Part shown: positions 8,457 to 17,458 of the stretch, piece after piece
How positions within the stretch are numbered: the first letter of the stretch is position 1
Layout of the letters: each line of letters starts with the position of its first letter
Assembly: GCF_000422485.1 (NCBI RefSeq)
Contig: NZ_KE383849.1
Coordinates: 158,472 to 222,471, forward strand
DNA: 64,000 nt
Direction: 5' to 3'
Source: Paenibacillus pasadenensis DSM 19293
GTDB taxonomy: Bacteria; Bacillota; Bacilli; Paenibacillales; Paenibacillaceae
Translations under genes and position numbers: made by a program
Notes under the pieces: generated by a model
The model's database searches: none
What the model was told of the DNA's origin: nothing
What the model saw: the letters and a program-made list of their open reading frames with translations, nothing else

Positions 8457-10535
8457 ATGAAAAAAAGGATCGGCTGGATGCTGGCCGCCGCGCTCGTCGC
8501 GACTCCCGTGCTGCCCGTCTCCGCGGCTCCGTCCGCCCCGCAAGGGGCCGCTCCCGCCCAAGGACAAGGACTGGAGCGGATCGCCGCGGACAAGGCAAGG
8601 CTGCTCACCGAGCAGTACGGCACGGTCAGCGTCCAGTACGCGCTCATCGACGAGGGGAGCATCGTCGTCTCCGGCCAGAACGGCAAGAACGACGAGCAAG
8701 GGAAAATTCCGCTGGCCGCGGACACGATGTACGGCATCGGCTCGGTCAGCAAGATGTTCGCCGCAGCAGCCGTCATGAAGCTGGTCGACGAGGGGAAGAT
8801 CGACCTGGACGTCCCGCTCGTCCAGTACATGCCCGACTTTACGATGAAGGACGAGCGGCATAAGCAGATCACCCCGCGCATGCTGCTGAACCATTCCTCC
8901 GGACTGCCGGGCTCGAGCCTGAACAACGTGTTTCTGTTCGAGGATCCGGACTCCTACGCCCACGATACATTGCTGCAGCAGCTGGCCGAGCAAAGCCTGA
9001 AAGCCGATCCCGGCGCCTTCTCCGTCTATTGCAACGACGGCTTCACGCTCGCGGAGCTGCTCGTGGAGCGCGTGAGCGGCATGGCCTTCACCGCCTTCGT
9101 GCACCAGCATTTCACCGATCCGCTCGGCATGGAGCATACGAAGACGCCTGCGGACGGGGTCGATCCCGCCCGGATGGCGGGGCTGTACTTCCCGGCGATG
9201 GCGCGGCAGCTGCCGAATGAAACGGTCAACATCTTCGGCGCAGGCGGCATCTATTCCACGGCGGAGGACCTGGCGCGGTTCTCGCAGCTGTTTACGGACG
9301 AGGAGCAGGGCATCCTCTCGGCCGAGGCGGCGGAGGCCATGGAGCAGCCCGAATACAAGAGGGGGCTGTGGCCCGAAGAAGCGGACAACAGCATCGACTA
9401 CGGCCTCGGCTGGGACAGCATCCGCCTGTATCCGTTCGGCGATTACGGCATCCAGGCGCTGACCAAGGGCGGCGACACGATGTTCTACCATGCGTCGCTC
9501 GTCGTCCTGCCGGAGCAGGACATGGCGGCGGCCGTCCTGTCCTCGGGCGGAAGCAGCTCGACCGCCCAGCTGCTGGCGAACCAGATTCTTTTGGAGGCGC
9601 TGAAGGAAAAAGGAGAAATCCCGGACATCAAGCCGGACAAATCGTTCGGCAAGCCGGCGCCGGCCCCTCTGCCGGCCGGCATGAAGAAGCTCGCCGGCTA
9701 CTACGGCATGTCCGGACAGCTGGCGAAGGTCGAGCTGAAGGGCGACGGCATGTCCGTCACGCTGCCTAACGCGCCGGAATATCCCGCGGAGAAATATATG
9801 TATACGGCAGACGGAACGTTCATGGACGAAGCCGGAACCGTCAAGATCGAGCTCGTGAAGGAAACGAACGGCCAGACCTATGTCTGGGTCCGCCAGTACA
9901 TTTCGGTGCCGGGACTCGGACAGACCGCGCTGTCCCACTATACGATGCAGAAGCTCGCCAGCAATCCGCTTCCCCGGGAGACGGCCTCGGCCTGGGCGAA
10001 ACGGGAAGGCAAGACCTACTACCCGCTCAATGAAAAATACACGTCGATGCTCTACCTGCTGAACCCGAAGCAGGACATCCGGCGCGTCGTCGAGTTCGGC
10101 GGGTATGCGAACGACAAGCAGATCACCGGCCCGAACAGCGCCGCAAGCCGGCTGCAGATTCCCGCCATGGGCGGCCGCGATCTGGCCGCCTACCGCTTCT
10201 ACCGCCAGGCCGGCGCCGAATACCTGGAATCGGCCGGAATCCGCTATATCAGCGAGGATGCGGTCAAGCCGCTGCATCCGGGCAAGCAGTCGGCCGTGAC
10301 GGTGAAGCAGGACGGCCATGCCAGATGGTTCACGATTCCCGCTGCGGCAGCGGGCAAGACGATGACGGTGAAGCTGCCGGCCGCAGGCGGATTCACCGTG
10401 TATGACGCCGCTGGCCTCCCCGCAGGCAGCAGCGTCGCCGGCGGCACGACCTCCGTCGCGCTGCCGGCAGGCGGAACGGTCGTCTTCGCGGGCGAGCCCG
10501 GCTCGGCGTTCGGCATCACGCTGAGCAAGAAATAA
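8457..10535 (+). CDS. Secreted serine hydrolase, beta-lactamase/PBP-like (class C fold)
   Basis: 692 residues with a clear signal peptide (MKKRIGWMLAAALVATPVL, cleavage after about VSAA). Catalytic motifs: S96-V-S-K99 (SxxK), Y191-C-N193 (YxN) and K337-G-G (KTG-like box). Family members include D-aminopeptidases, esterases and penicillin-binding-protein-like peptidases; substrate cannot be read here. A long C-terminal region (about 400-692) carries additional beta-rich domains, unlike a plain class C beta-lactamase. Excellent RBS AAAAGGAGGG. Monocistronic, bounded by hairpins. The third motif is followed by FYHA rather than the usual arrangement. Confidence 0.82.
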   Translation: MKKRIGWMLAAALVATPVLPVSAAPSAPQGAAPAQGQGLERIAADKARLLTEQYGTVSVQYALIDEGSIVVSGQNGKNDEQGKIPLAADTMYGIGSVSKMFAAAAVMKLVDEGKIDLDVPLVQYMPDFTMKDERHKQITPRMLLNHSSGLPGSSLNNVFLFEDPDSYAHDTLLQQLAEQSLKADPGAFSVYCNDGFTLAELLVERVSGMAFTAFVHQHFTDPLGMEHTKTPADGVDPARMAGLYFPAMARQLPNETVNIFGAGGIYSTAEDLARFSQLFTDEEQGILSAEAAEAMEQPEYKRGLWPEEADNSIDYGLGWDSIRLYPFGDYGIQALTKGGDTMFYHASLVVLPEQDMAAAVLSSGGSSSTAQLLANQILLEALKEKGEIPDIKPDKSFGKPAPAPLPAGMKKLAGYYGMSGQLAKVELKGDGMSVTLPNAPEYPAEKYMYTADGTFMDEAGTVKIELVKETNGQTYVWVRQYISVPGLGQTALSHYTMQKLASNPLPRETASAWAKREGKTYYPLNEKYTSMLYLLNPKQDIRRVVEFGGYANDKQITGPNSAASRLQIPAMGGRDLAAYRFYRQAGAEYLESAGIRYISEDAVKPLHPGKQSAVTVKQDGHARWFTIPAAAAGKTMTVKLPAAGGFTVYDAAGLPAGSSVAGGTTSVALPAGGTVVFAGEPGSAFGITLSKK

Positions 10536-10579
10536 AGCTTCGCGCGAAGCTGAAGCCGATTCAACTTCATGGAAACCGA

Positions 10580-10618
10580 ACAGGACGATGCAGAGGGAGA
10601 TCCCTCGCATCGTCCTGT
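10580..10618. terminator. Bidirectional terminator between convergent genes
   Basis: Near-continuous 18-bp stem (ACAGGACGATGC ... GCATCGTCCTGT enclosing GAGGGA/TCCCTC). It separates the plus-strand serine hydrolase from the minus-strand GH2 gene. Confidence 0.75.
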
Positions 10619-10647
10619 CTTGGCCTTCCTATTTCCGCTGCCCCGCC

Positions 10648-12420
10648 TCAGCCCTGCGCGTACCGTCCCTCGACGATCGCGCGGATCGTCTCCAGCGGCA
10701 GCTTGGGCTGCCGGTCGTACGTCAGCAGGCCGTTGATCTCCTGCTCGACGTCGGTCAGCTGCGTGTAGCACCAGCCCTGCACGATGCCGCCGGCCAGCGG
10801 CGAGATGACGTTGTCCAGCCGCTCGGCGAAGTCCTCGTCGCTCGACGCGCCGGAGTAGCCCCAGCCCTCCCAGTCGCTCTTCTTGTAGGCGATGCCGCCG
10901 AACTCGGTGACGAGGATCGGCTGCCCCTCGTACGGGAAGCCGTCGACCGCCAGCACGCGGCCGGCCGGCGAGGCGGCGACGGCGCTCTCCGCCGTGGCGT
11001 ACCGCCGCTCGAGCACGCCCCGCCGCCACTCGTAGTCGTGGATGTTGAACAGGTCGGTGCGCACCATCTCCCAGCCGTCGTTGGAGACGACCGGCCGCGT
11101 CGCGTCGAGCGACTTGGTCAGATGGTACATCGCCAGCGCATGCTGCTGCTGGCGCTTGTCGACGGCGATGTTCGGCACGCCCCAGCTCTCGTTGAGCGGC
11201 ACCCAGGCGACGAGGCACGGATGGTTGTAGTCGCGCTCGACGCTCTCCTGCCACTCCCGCGTGAAGCGGCCGACATACTCCTCGGAGTAGGCGTAGGCGT
11301 TGGCCGCCTCGCCCCACACGAGCAGGCCGAGCCGGTCGCACCAGTACAGGTAGCGCGGGTCCTCCAGCTTCTGATGCTTGCGCGCCCCGTTGAAGCCCAT
11401 GTCCTTGGTCAGCTCGACGTCGCGGCGGATCGCCTCGTCACTCGGCGGCGTCAGGTTGCCGTCCGGGAAGTAGCCCTGGTCGAGCACGAGCCGCATGAAG
11501 TACGGCCGGTTGTTCAGACACAGCCGCCCGCTCTCCACGGAAATCTTGCGCATGCCGAAATAGCTCTGCACCTCGTCGAGCGTCTTACCGTCGCCGTCCA
11601 CGAGCCGCAGCGCGACATCGTACAGCTGCGGCTTCTCCGGCGACCACCAGCGGCCGAGGCCGTGGTCGCTGAAGTCGCCGAGCGCGATGGCGCGCGACTC
11701 CTCGCCCCGCCGCACGGAGAACGTGTCGCTCGCCACCGGCTCGCCCTCGAACGAGATGTCGGCGCGCAGCGTCAGCCCGTCCGGCAGCGGACCTTTCACC
11801 CAGGAGCGCAGCTCGATGCGGTCGGCGTCGATGTCGGGCGTCAGCTTGATTCGGTCGAGCCGCGTCGCCTCGACGGCCTCCAGCCATACCGTCTGCCAGA
11901 TGCCGGTCGTGCGGGTGTAGAAGATGCTGGCCGAGTCTTCCTTCCAATACTGCTTGCCGCGCGGCAGCGTCACGTCCCGGCTGTAGTCGGCCGCCCGCAC
12001 GACGAGCCGCTGCGGCCCGTCTCCCGCCGCCCGCAGCGCGTCCGTGATGTCCGCGCGGAACGGCGTATGGCCGCCCTCGTGCCGGACGACGAGCGCGCCG
12101 TTCACCCAGACGCTCGCCTCGTAGTCGACGGCGCCGAAGTGCAGCAGGATGCGCTTGCCGGCGAACGCCTCCGGCAGCTCCAGCTCCCGCCGGTACCAGA
12201 CGATGTCGTGGAAGCCCGGCTCGGCGATGCCGCTGAGCTTGCTCTGCGGCGCGAACGGCACGACGATGCGCCGCCCGAGCTCCGTCTCTCCCCGCTGCCA
12301 GCCGAGGCTCTCGCCCTCGCCGTCGTCGTCGAACTGGAACTCCCATTCCCCGTTCAGATTGATCCATGCCTCGCGGTAAAACTGCGGCCGCGGATGCTCC
12401 GCGCGCGGTTGTTCTGCCAT
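10648..12420 (-). CDS. Glycoside hydrolase family 2
   Basis: 590-residue cytoplasmic-looking GH2 enzyme (beta-galactosidase/glucuronidase/mannosidase superfamily). Domain order: sugar-binding domain (about 1-180, WINLNGEWEF and WVNGALVVRHEGGHTPF), immunoglobulin-like domain (180-285), TIM barrel (290-590). Acid/base E411 in PLNESWG; nucleophile E506 in TEFGG. No signal peptide, so it would act on imported oligosaccharides. Last gene of the minus-strand run that begins with a binding protein at 22365; only 19 bases separate it from the response regulator gene. Substrate is not determinable from sequence alone; the context suggests side-chain removal from hemicellulose or arabinan oligomers. 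Confidence 0.88.
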   Translation of the reverse strand: MAEQPRAEHPRPQFYREAWINLNGEWEFQFDDDGEGESLGWQRGETELGRRIVVPFAPQSKLSGIAEPGFHDIVWYRRELELPEAFAGKRILLHFGAVDYEASVWVNGALVVRHEGGHTPFRADITDALRAAGDGPQRLVVRAADYSRDVTLPRGKQYWKEDSASIFYTRTTGIWQTVWLEAVEATRLDRIKLTPDIDADRIELRSWVKGPLPDGLTLRADISFEGEPVASDTFSVRRGEESRAIALGDFSDHGLGRWWSPEKPQLYDVALRLVDGDGKTLDEVQSYFGMRKISVESGRLCLNNRPYFMRLVLDQGYFPDGNLTPPSDEAIRRDVELTKDMGFNGARKHQKLEDPRYLYWCDRLGLLVWGEAANAYAYSEEYVGRFTREWQESVERDYNHPCLVAWVPLNESWGVPNIAVDKRQQQHALAMYHLTKSLDATRPVVSNDGWEMVRTDLFNIHDYEWRRGVLERRYATAESAVAASPAGRVLAVDGFPYEGQPILVTEFGGIAYKKSDWEGWGYSGASSDEDFAERLDNVISPLAGGIVQGWCYTQLTDVEQEINGLLTYDRQPKLPLETIRAIVEGRYAQG

Positions 12421-12439
12421 GTTGCGAATCCTCCTCGTG

Positions 12440-14071
12440 TTAGCGGGAGCGCGCCTCGGCGCTCCCTCTCATGCGTTCCCGATATTCCTTCGGCGATGCG
12501 CCGGTCCGGCTCTTGAACACCCGGTTGAAATGCCTCACATGGGCGAAGCCCGTCTCCTCGGCGATCGCCTGGATCTTGTCGGAGGTGAGCGCCAGACGGC
12601 GCTCGGCCTCGCGCAGCCGCAGTCCGGTCAAATGCTCGACGAACGTCTCGCCGGTGCGCTGCTTGAACAGATTGCTGAAATAGGCCGGATTCAGGTACAC
12701 CGCCTCCGCCACGTCGCGCAGCGTCAGCGGCTCCCGGTAATGCTCGGCGATGTAGCGCGCCGCAGCCGCCACCGGATCGCGCTCCTGCAGCGCCCGCGCC
12801 TGCGCGATCGCCGCCGCGAGCCGGACGAGCAGCTCCTGCAGCCGCTCGGACAGCTCCTCGCGCGAGCTGATCGCGCATACCTCCGCGAGCCGCTTGCCGA
12901 TGTCCTGGCCGCCGAGCCAGGCGGACGACGCCCCGAGCTCCTCCGCGAGCTCGTAGTAGCGCAGCAGCAGCTTGCACAGCTGCTGGTGGATCGCCTCCGG
13001 CGAGCGGGCCGCCTCGCACAGCTCGCCGACCCAGAGGGCCGCCTCGGCGGCAATGCGCTCCGGCGCTCCCTCCAGCACCGCCTGCTCCAGCCGGTCGGCC
13101 GAGCGCCGGGCCGCCTCGCCGGCAGCCGAGCCGCGGCCGCCGACCTCGGCGTAGTCGAGCACGCAGTCGCCGCCCGCGATCAGGCGGTGCAGCAGGGCGA
13201 TCTCCGCCTCGCCGTAGGCGCGCGGGATGCCGCCCAGCCCCTCGGCCGGCGCGCTGACGCCGATCGTCACCGTCAGCCGCGACAGCGACGAGATCTGGCG
13301 GCGGATCATCTCCGCCAGCGAGTCCGCGCCGGAGCGCAGCGGCTCCGGCGTCGGCCGGTTCACGAGCGCGACGACCTTCGTCTCCGACAGCACGAAGCTG
13401 ATGCCTTCCGCATGGCGGTCGAGCATTTCCTGGGCGAACTGCTGGATGTACAGCTGGAACAGCGACGGATCGCCGCTGCGGTAGCGCTCCTCGCCGACCG
13501 AATGCTTGTCGAGGTTGATGACGAGGCAGACGAAGTACGGGTGGCGGAAGCTCGCGCCCATCTGCTCCAGCAGCTCCAGCTCGCCGGGCCCGATCCGGCC
13601 CGCCAGCAGCGCCTCGGCCAGATGGCCGGCGAGATGGCGGCGCACCTCCGGCTGCGCCTTCCAGCCGGCCTCCGCCCGGCGCTCGGCGCTGCGCCGCGTC
13701 CGCAGCTCCTCCCCGAGCCGGCCGAGCACGCGCGCCAGCTCCTCGCGCTCGATCGGCTTCATCAGGTAGTCCCTGGCCCCTTGGCGCATCGACTGCTGCG
13801 CGTAGGAGAAGTCGTCGTAGCCGCTGACGACGACGGTCAGCAGGCCGGGCTGGCGGCTGGCGGCGAGCCGCTGCAGCTGGATGCCGTCCATCCGCGGCAT
13901 GCGGATGTCCGTCAGCAGCACGTCCGGCGCCAGCTCCTCGAGCCGGTCCAGCGCCTCATGGCCGTCGCAGGCTTCCCCGGCGACCGTCCAGTCCTCGCCG
14001 AGGCCGCCGATCATTTTGCGGAGCCCTTTGCGGAAGATCGATTCATCATCGACGATCAGGATGCTCGGCAT
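12440..14071 (-). CDS. AraC-type response regulator (YesN family)
   Basis: 543 residues: receiver domain (1-125) with acidic pocket DDE at 8-10 and phospho-acceptor D55 in LLTDIRMP, a middle region, and a C-terminal AraC double helix-turn-helix (about 440-540, EPLTLRDVAEAVYLNPAYFSN). A longer frame opens upstream, but ATG 14071 has GGAAAGGAGGAGG and gives the canonical MPSILIVDDES. It overlaps the kinase gene by 26 bases, implying translational coupling. Predicted to activate this glycan operon. Confidence 0.93.
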   Translation of the reverse strand: MPSILIVDDESIFRKGLRKMIGGLGEDWTVAGEACDGHEALDRLEELAPDVLLTDIRMPRMDGIQLQRLAASRQPGLLTVVVSGYDDFSYAQQSMRQGARDYLMKPIEREELARVLGRLGEELRTRRSAERRAEAGWKAQPEVRRHLAGHLAEALLAGRIGPGELELLEQMGASFRHPYFVCLVINLDKHSVGEERYRSGDPSLFQLYIQQFAQEMLDRHAEGISFVLSETKVVALVNRPTPEPLRSGADSLAEMIRRQISSLSRLTVTIGVSAPAEGLGGIPRAYGEAEIALLHRLIAGGDCVLDYAEVGGRGSAAGEAARRSADRLEQAVLEGAPERIAAEAALWVGELCEAARSPEAIHQQLCKLLLRYYELAEELGASSAWLGGQDIGKRLAEVCAISSREELSERLQELLVRLAAAIAQARALQERDPVAAAARYIAEHYREPLTLRDVAEAVYLNPAYFSNLFKQRTGETFVEHLTGLRLREAERRLALTSDKIQAIAEETGFAHVRHFNRVFKSRTGASPKEYRERMRGSAEARSR

Positions 14072-15890
14072 CCGAATCCTCCTCCTTTCCGGTATCGAGC
14101 GGCAGCAGCGGCAGCCGCAGCGCGGCGCGGAAGCCCCGGTACGGCATGCTCTCCAGCTGCAGGCCGTACTCCTCTCCATAGTGCAGCACGAGGCGGCGGT
14201 GGACGCCCAGCAGTCCGTTGCCGGAGCTGCCGCCGAGCTCGCGCGTATGCCGCAGATGCTCGCGCAGCGCCTCCAGCGCCTCGCCCGTCATGCCGATGCC
14301 GTCGTCGGCGACGGCGATGACGAGCGTCTGCCCTTCGGCCGCGGCGCTCAGGACGATCCGGCCTTCGCCGGCGCCCTTGTCGATCGCGTGGTTGATCGCG
14401 TTCTCGACGAGCGGCTGCACGAGCAGCGGGATGACCTCGCAGCCGAGCAGCGCCGGATCGGCCTCCAGCGTGAACTTGATGCGCTCCTCGTAGCGCATCT
14501 GCTGGATGCTCATGTAGCCGCGCACATGGTCGAGCTCGTCGCCGAGGGTCACCCGCTCCTTGCGCCCGCTCAGGCTGTAGCGCAGCAGGCGGCTGAGGCT
14601 GTTGGCCATCGTGATGATCTCGCGATTGCCCTCGATCTCCGCATACATGCTGATCGAGCCGAGCGTGTTGTAGAGGAAATGCGGATTGATCTTGCTCTGC
14701 AGCGCGGCGATCTGCGCGTCCTTCTCGCGGATCTCCGTCTCGTAGAGCAGGTAGCCGAGCTCGCTCAGCTTCGCCGTCATTTCGTTGAACGACTGGCCGA
14801 GCGCGCCGACCTCGTCGCGCCCCTCGGCCGGGAAGCGCTGGCTCAGGTCGCCGCGCTCGACGCCCCGCATGAGCCGGCTCAGCTTGCGCAGCGGCTGCGT
14901 GACGCGGTACGCGATGAACACGTAGAGCAGCAGCGCGAGGCCGACGCAGACGGTGCCGAACAGGATCAGGAACGTGCGCAGCGTGTCGACGTCCTTCATC
15001 AGGCTCGCGAGCGGCACGACGCCGACCGTCGTCCAGCCGGTCACCTCCGACTTGAAGCGGGAGACGAGCAGGCCGCGGCCCCGCTCCTCGACCTGGCTCA
15101 GCCCGTCGCCTCCGGCGACAAGCGACGCTCCCGCTCCGGCGAGGTCGAGCGGAGCGGCTGCCGCCCCGCCCCCGCCTTTGCGGATGACGAGCTTTCCCTC
15201 GTCGTCGGCGATGTACAGCGACTCCTCCGCGTCGAGCTTCACCTTGGAGAGGATCTCGCGGATGAACTTGGGGTCGACGTCGATGACGATATGGCCGAGC
15301 GTGCGGCCGCTGTCGAAGCTGCGCAGCTCGCGCGCGATCGAGAACGCCTGGTAGACGATGCCGCCGGTCGAGCGCACATCATGCGTCGGCACGAATACCG
15401 GCTCGCCGTAATGGCCCTCGAAGCGGTCGAGCCAGGCGACGCTTTCGTCGAGCTTGTAGGTCGTCACGTACTGGCTCTCCGGCAGGACGACATAGGAGGC
15501 GCCGTCGCGGCCGTAGAGCGACACCCCGAGGATGTCGACCCGTCCGTTCAGGAACACCTGCGTCACGAAATTGTTGAGCTCGCTGATCTCCTCGAGCGTG
15601 AGCGGCTGCCCCGGCGTCCGCTTGGACTCCAGGAACGCCGTCACCTTGGGATACTGGTACGGCATGACCGTCAGCCGGTTCAGCTCGTTCATATAGGTGT
15701 CGATGTTCAGCGTCATCTGCTTGATCGCCTGCAGCTGCGATTCGCCGACCTTGGCCTCCGTCGTCTCCGAGAAGCGGGCGAAGGCGAAGCCGCCCATCAG
15801 CCCGAGCGGCAGGACGATGAACACGGCGTTGATGAGGATGAGCTTGCGCGCGAGCTCGAGGCTGCGGAACCAGATGCCGAATGCCTTCAT
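14046..15890 (-). CDS. Sensor histidine kinase (YesM family)
   Basis: 614 residues. Transmembrane helix near 18-38, a large extracellular Cache-type sensor (about 40-300), second helix near 305-325, HAMP, His_kinase domain with H404 in KINPHFLYN, and HATPase_c with VENAINHAIDKG and GIGMTG. The histidine and receiver pair belong to the YesM/YesN class that controls polysaccharide use. RBS GAAGGAGAGAGG. The upstream neighbour is a solute-binding protein without matching permeases; the two may sense together. Confidence 0.93.
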   Translation of the reverse strand: MKAFGIWFRSLELARKLILINAVFIVLPLGLMGGFAFARFSETTEAKVGESQLQAIKQMTLNIDTYMNELNRLTVMPYQYPKVTAFLESKRTPGQPLTLEEISELNNFVTQVFLNGRVDILGVSLYGRDGASYVVLPESQYVTTYKLDESVAWLDRFEGHYGEPVFVPTHDVRSTGGIVYQAFSIARELRSFDSGRTLGHIVIDVDPKFIREILSKVKLDAEESLYIADDEGKLVIRKGGGGAAAAPLDLAGAGASLVAGGDGLSQVEERGRGLLVSRFKSEVTGWTTVGVVPLASLMKDVDTLRTFLILFGTVCVGLALLLYVFIAYRVTQPLRKLSRLMRGVERGDLSQRFPAEGRDEVGALGQSFNEMTAKLSELGYLLYETEIREKDAQIAALQSKINPHFLYNTLGSISMYAEIEGNREIITMANSLSRLLRYSLSGRKERVTLGDELDHVRGYMSIQQMRYEERIKFTLEADPALLGCEVIPLLVQPLVENAINHAIDKGAGEGRIVLSAAAEGQTLVIAVADDGIGMTGEALEALREHLRHTRELGGSSGNGLLGVHRRLVLHYGEEYGLQLESMPYRGFRAALRLPLLPLDTGKEEDSDAEHPDRR

Positions 15891-15911
15891 GCTGCCTCTC
15901 TCCTTCGCCCG

Positions 15912-17396
15912 CTACTTGGCCAGCGCCGCGTCGACCGCCGCCTGCGCCCGCCGCAGCGCCTCGGCCGGCGTCTGCTGCCGGTAGATCATCCGCTCCCACT
16001 CCTTGATGAGCAGCTCGATCATGCTCCACTGCTTCACCTGGCGCGGCCAGTAGGCGACGTCGTTGGCCACCTCCGCATAGTCGCTGCGGAACTTGAGCCG
16101 CGCGTACGCCTCGCTCGCCACGACCTGGCTCGAGCTCGGCACATGGCCGGCCTTGGCCCACAGGTCGCCGTGCTCGACCGCCCACTTGGCGAACGTCAGC
16201 GCCGCCGCCCGCTTCTCCGGCGTCAAGCCGGCCTTGGCCGGCAGCGCCAGCGTATGCGTGTCGCCCCAGACGGCGGCATGGTCGTACAGCACGGGGAACG
16301 GCACGACCGACAGCTCCAGTCCCGGCGCCTGCTCGAACGCGCCCGTGCCCCACATGCCGGTGACGAGCAGCGCCGCGTCGCCGTCGTGGAACAGCTGGAA
16401 CGCGTCGTTGATGCCGGACGGGATGAGCTCCTTGCGGTACAGGCTGTCGACGAGCTCCAGCGCCTCGAGCGCCTGCGGATTGTCGAACACCGCCTTGCCG
16501 CCGTCCGCGCTGTAGAACGCGCCGCCGCCGTCCATCTGGTTGTACAGGCTCCACCACAGCCATACGGAGTCGATGCGCGTGCTCGGCAGCGCGAGCGGAG
16601 CGACGCCGGGCGGACTGCTCGCCTTGAGCCGCTCCAGGAAGCGGAGGAAGCCCTCCTTGCCCGGCTCCAGCAGCGGCTTGCCGTCGTCGCCGAGCAGCCC
16701 GGCGCGACGCAGATGCGCCTGGTTGGCGTACAGCACGAGCGCATGCGTGTCGAGCGGCACCGCATAGTGGGCCTGCTCGTAGAGCGTCGATTCGACGATG
16801 TTGGCGTTGAACTGGCTCCAGTCCAGCCCCGCCGCGGCCGCCGGCTCGTCCAGCCGCTCGATGTAGCCGTTCTGCACGAACTGCGGCAGGTTCGTCGCAT
16901 GCACGATCGCCAGATCCGGCGCGTTGCCGGCGAGAATCGCCGTGCGCAGGCGGGAGTAGTAGTCGTCCAGCCGCGAGTTGATCTGCTCGACGCGGATGTC
17001 CGGATGCTCCGAGTTGAACGCTTCCACGATATCCGTCATGAAAATGTTGTCGCCGCCGCTGAACGGCGTCCAGTACTCGAGCACGATCGGCTCGACCGCC
17101 GGGCCCGGATCGGGCTGCGGCTCGGCCGCCCCGGAGCAGCCCGCCGCGAGCAGCGCCGCCGCCGCTGCGGCCCATCCGAGCCGCCGCCAGCCTCTCCGGC
17201 CGATCCAGCCTCTCCAGCCGCCGCTGCCTTTCCAGCCTCTCCAGCCGCCGCTGCCTTTCCAGGCGCTCCTGCCGCCGTCTCCGGCGGCGCGCGCTCCGCT
17301 CCGCCGCGCCTTTCCGGCTTCGCAGTCCATGCTGCCGCCCTCGCGCTTCCATCCGTGCCGTCCGCCGCTCCTGCCGAGCTGTCCGCCGCTTCTCAT
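15912..17396 (-). CDS. Solute-binding lipoprotein next to YesMN kinase
   Basis: Family 1 sugar-binding protein (IVLEYWTPFSGGDNIFMTDI; NAPDLAIVHATNL; LVTGMWGTGAF). Lipobox LLAAGC puts the anchored cysteine near residue 87. The N-terminus is odd: about 70 residues of Gly/Trp/Arg-rich sequence with an exact repeat (WKGSGGWRG twice) precede the hydrophobic signal. An alternative ATG at 17330 would shorten but not remove it. AGGGGGAT precedes ATG 17396. The permease genes of this operon already have a binding protein, so this second one probably feeds the kinase or an alternative ligand. Confidence 0.85.
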   Translation of the reverse strand: MRSGGQLGRSGGRHGWKREGGSMDCEAGKARRSGARAAGDGGRSAWKGSGGWRGWKGSGGWRGWIGRRGWRRLGWAAAAAALLAAGCSGAAEPQPDPGPAVEPIVLEYWTPFSGGDNIFMTDIVEAFNSEHPDIRVEQINSRLDDYYSRLRTAILAGNAPDLAIVHATNLPQFVQNGYIERLDEPAAAAGLDWSQFNANIVESTLYEQAHYAVPLDTHALVLYANQAHLRRAGLLGDDGKPLLEPGKEGFLRFLERLKASSPPGVAPLALPSTRIDSVWLWWSLYNQMDGGGAFYSADGGKAVFDNPQALEALELVDSLYRKELIPSGINDAFQLFHDGDAALLVTGMWGTGAFEQAPGLELSVVPFPVLYDHAAVWGDTHTLALPAKAGLTPEKRAAALTFAKWAVEHGDLWAKAGHVPSSSQVVASEAYARLKFRSDYAEVANDVAYWPRQVKQWSMIELLIKEWERMIYRQQTPAEALRRAQAAVDAALAK

Positions 17397-17458
17397 GCGC
17401 CATCCCCCTGCCGCTTCATCGTTGTCGCCTTAAGTTTCCTCCGGCAAGGCGGCTGCCG

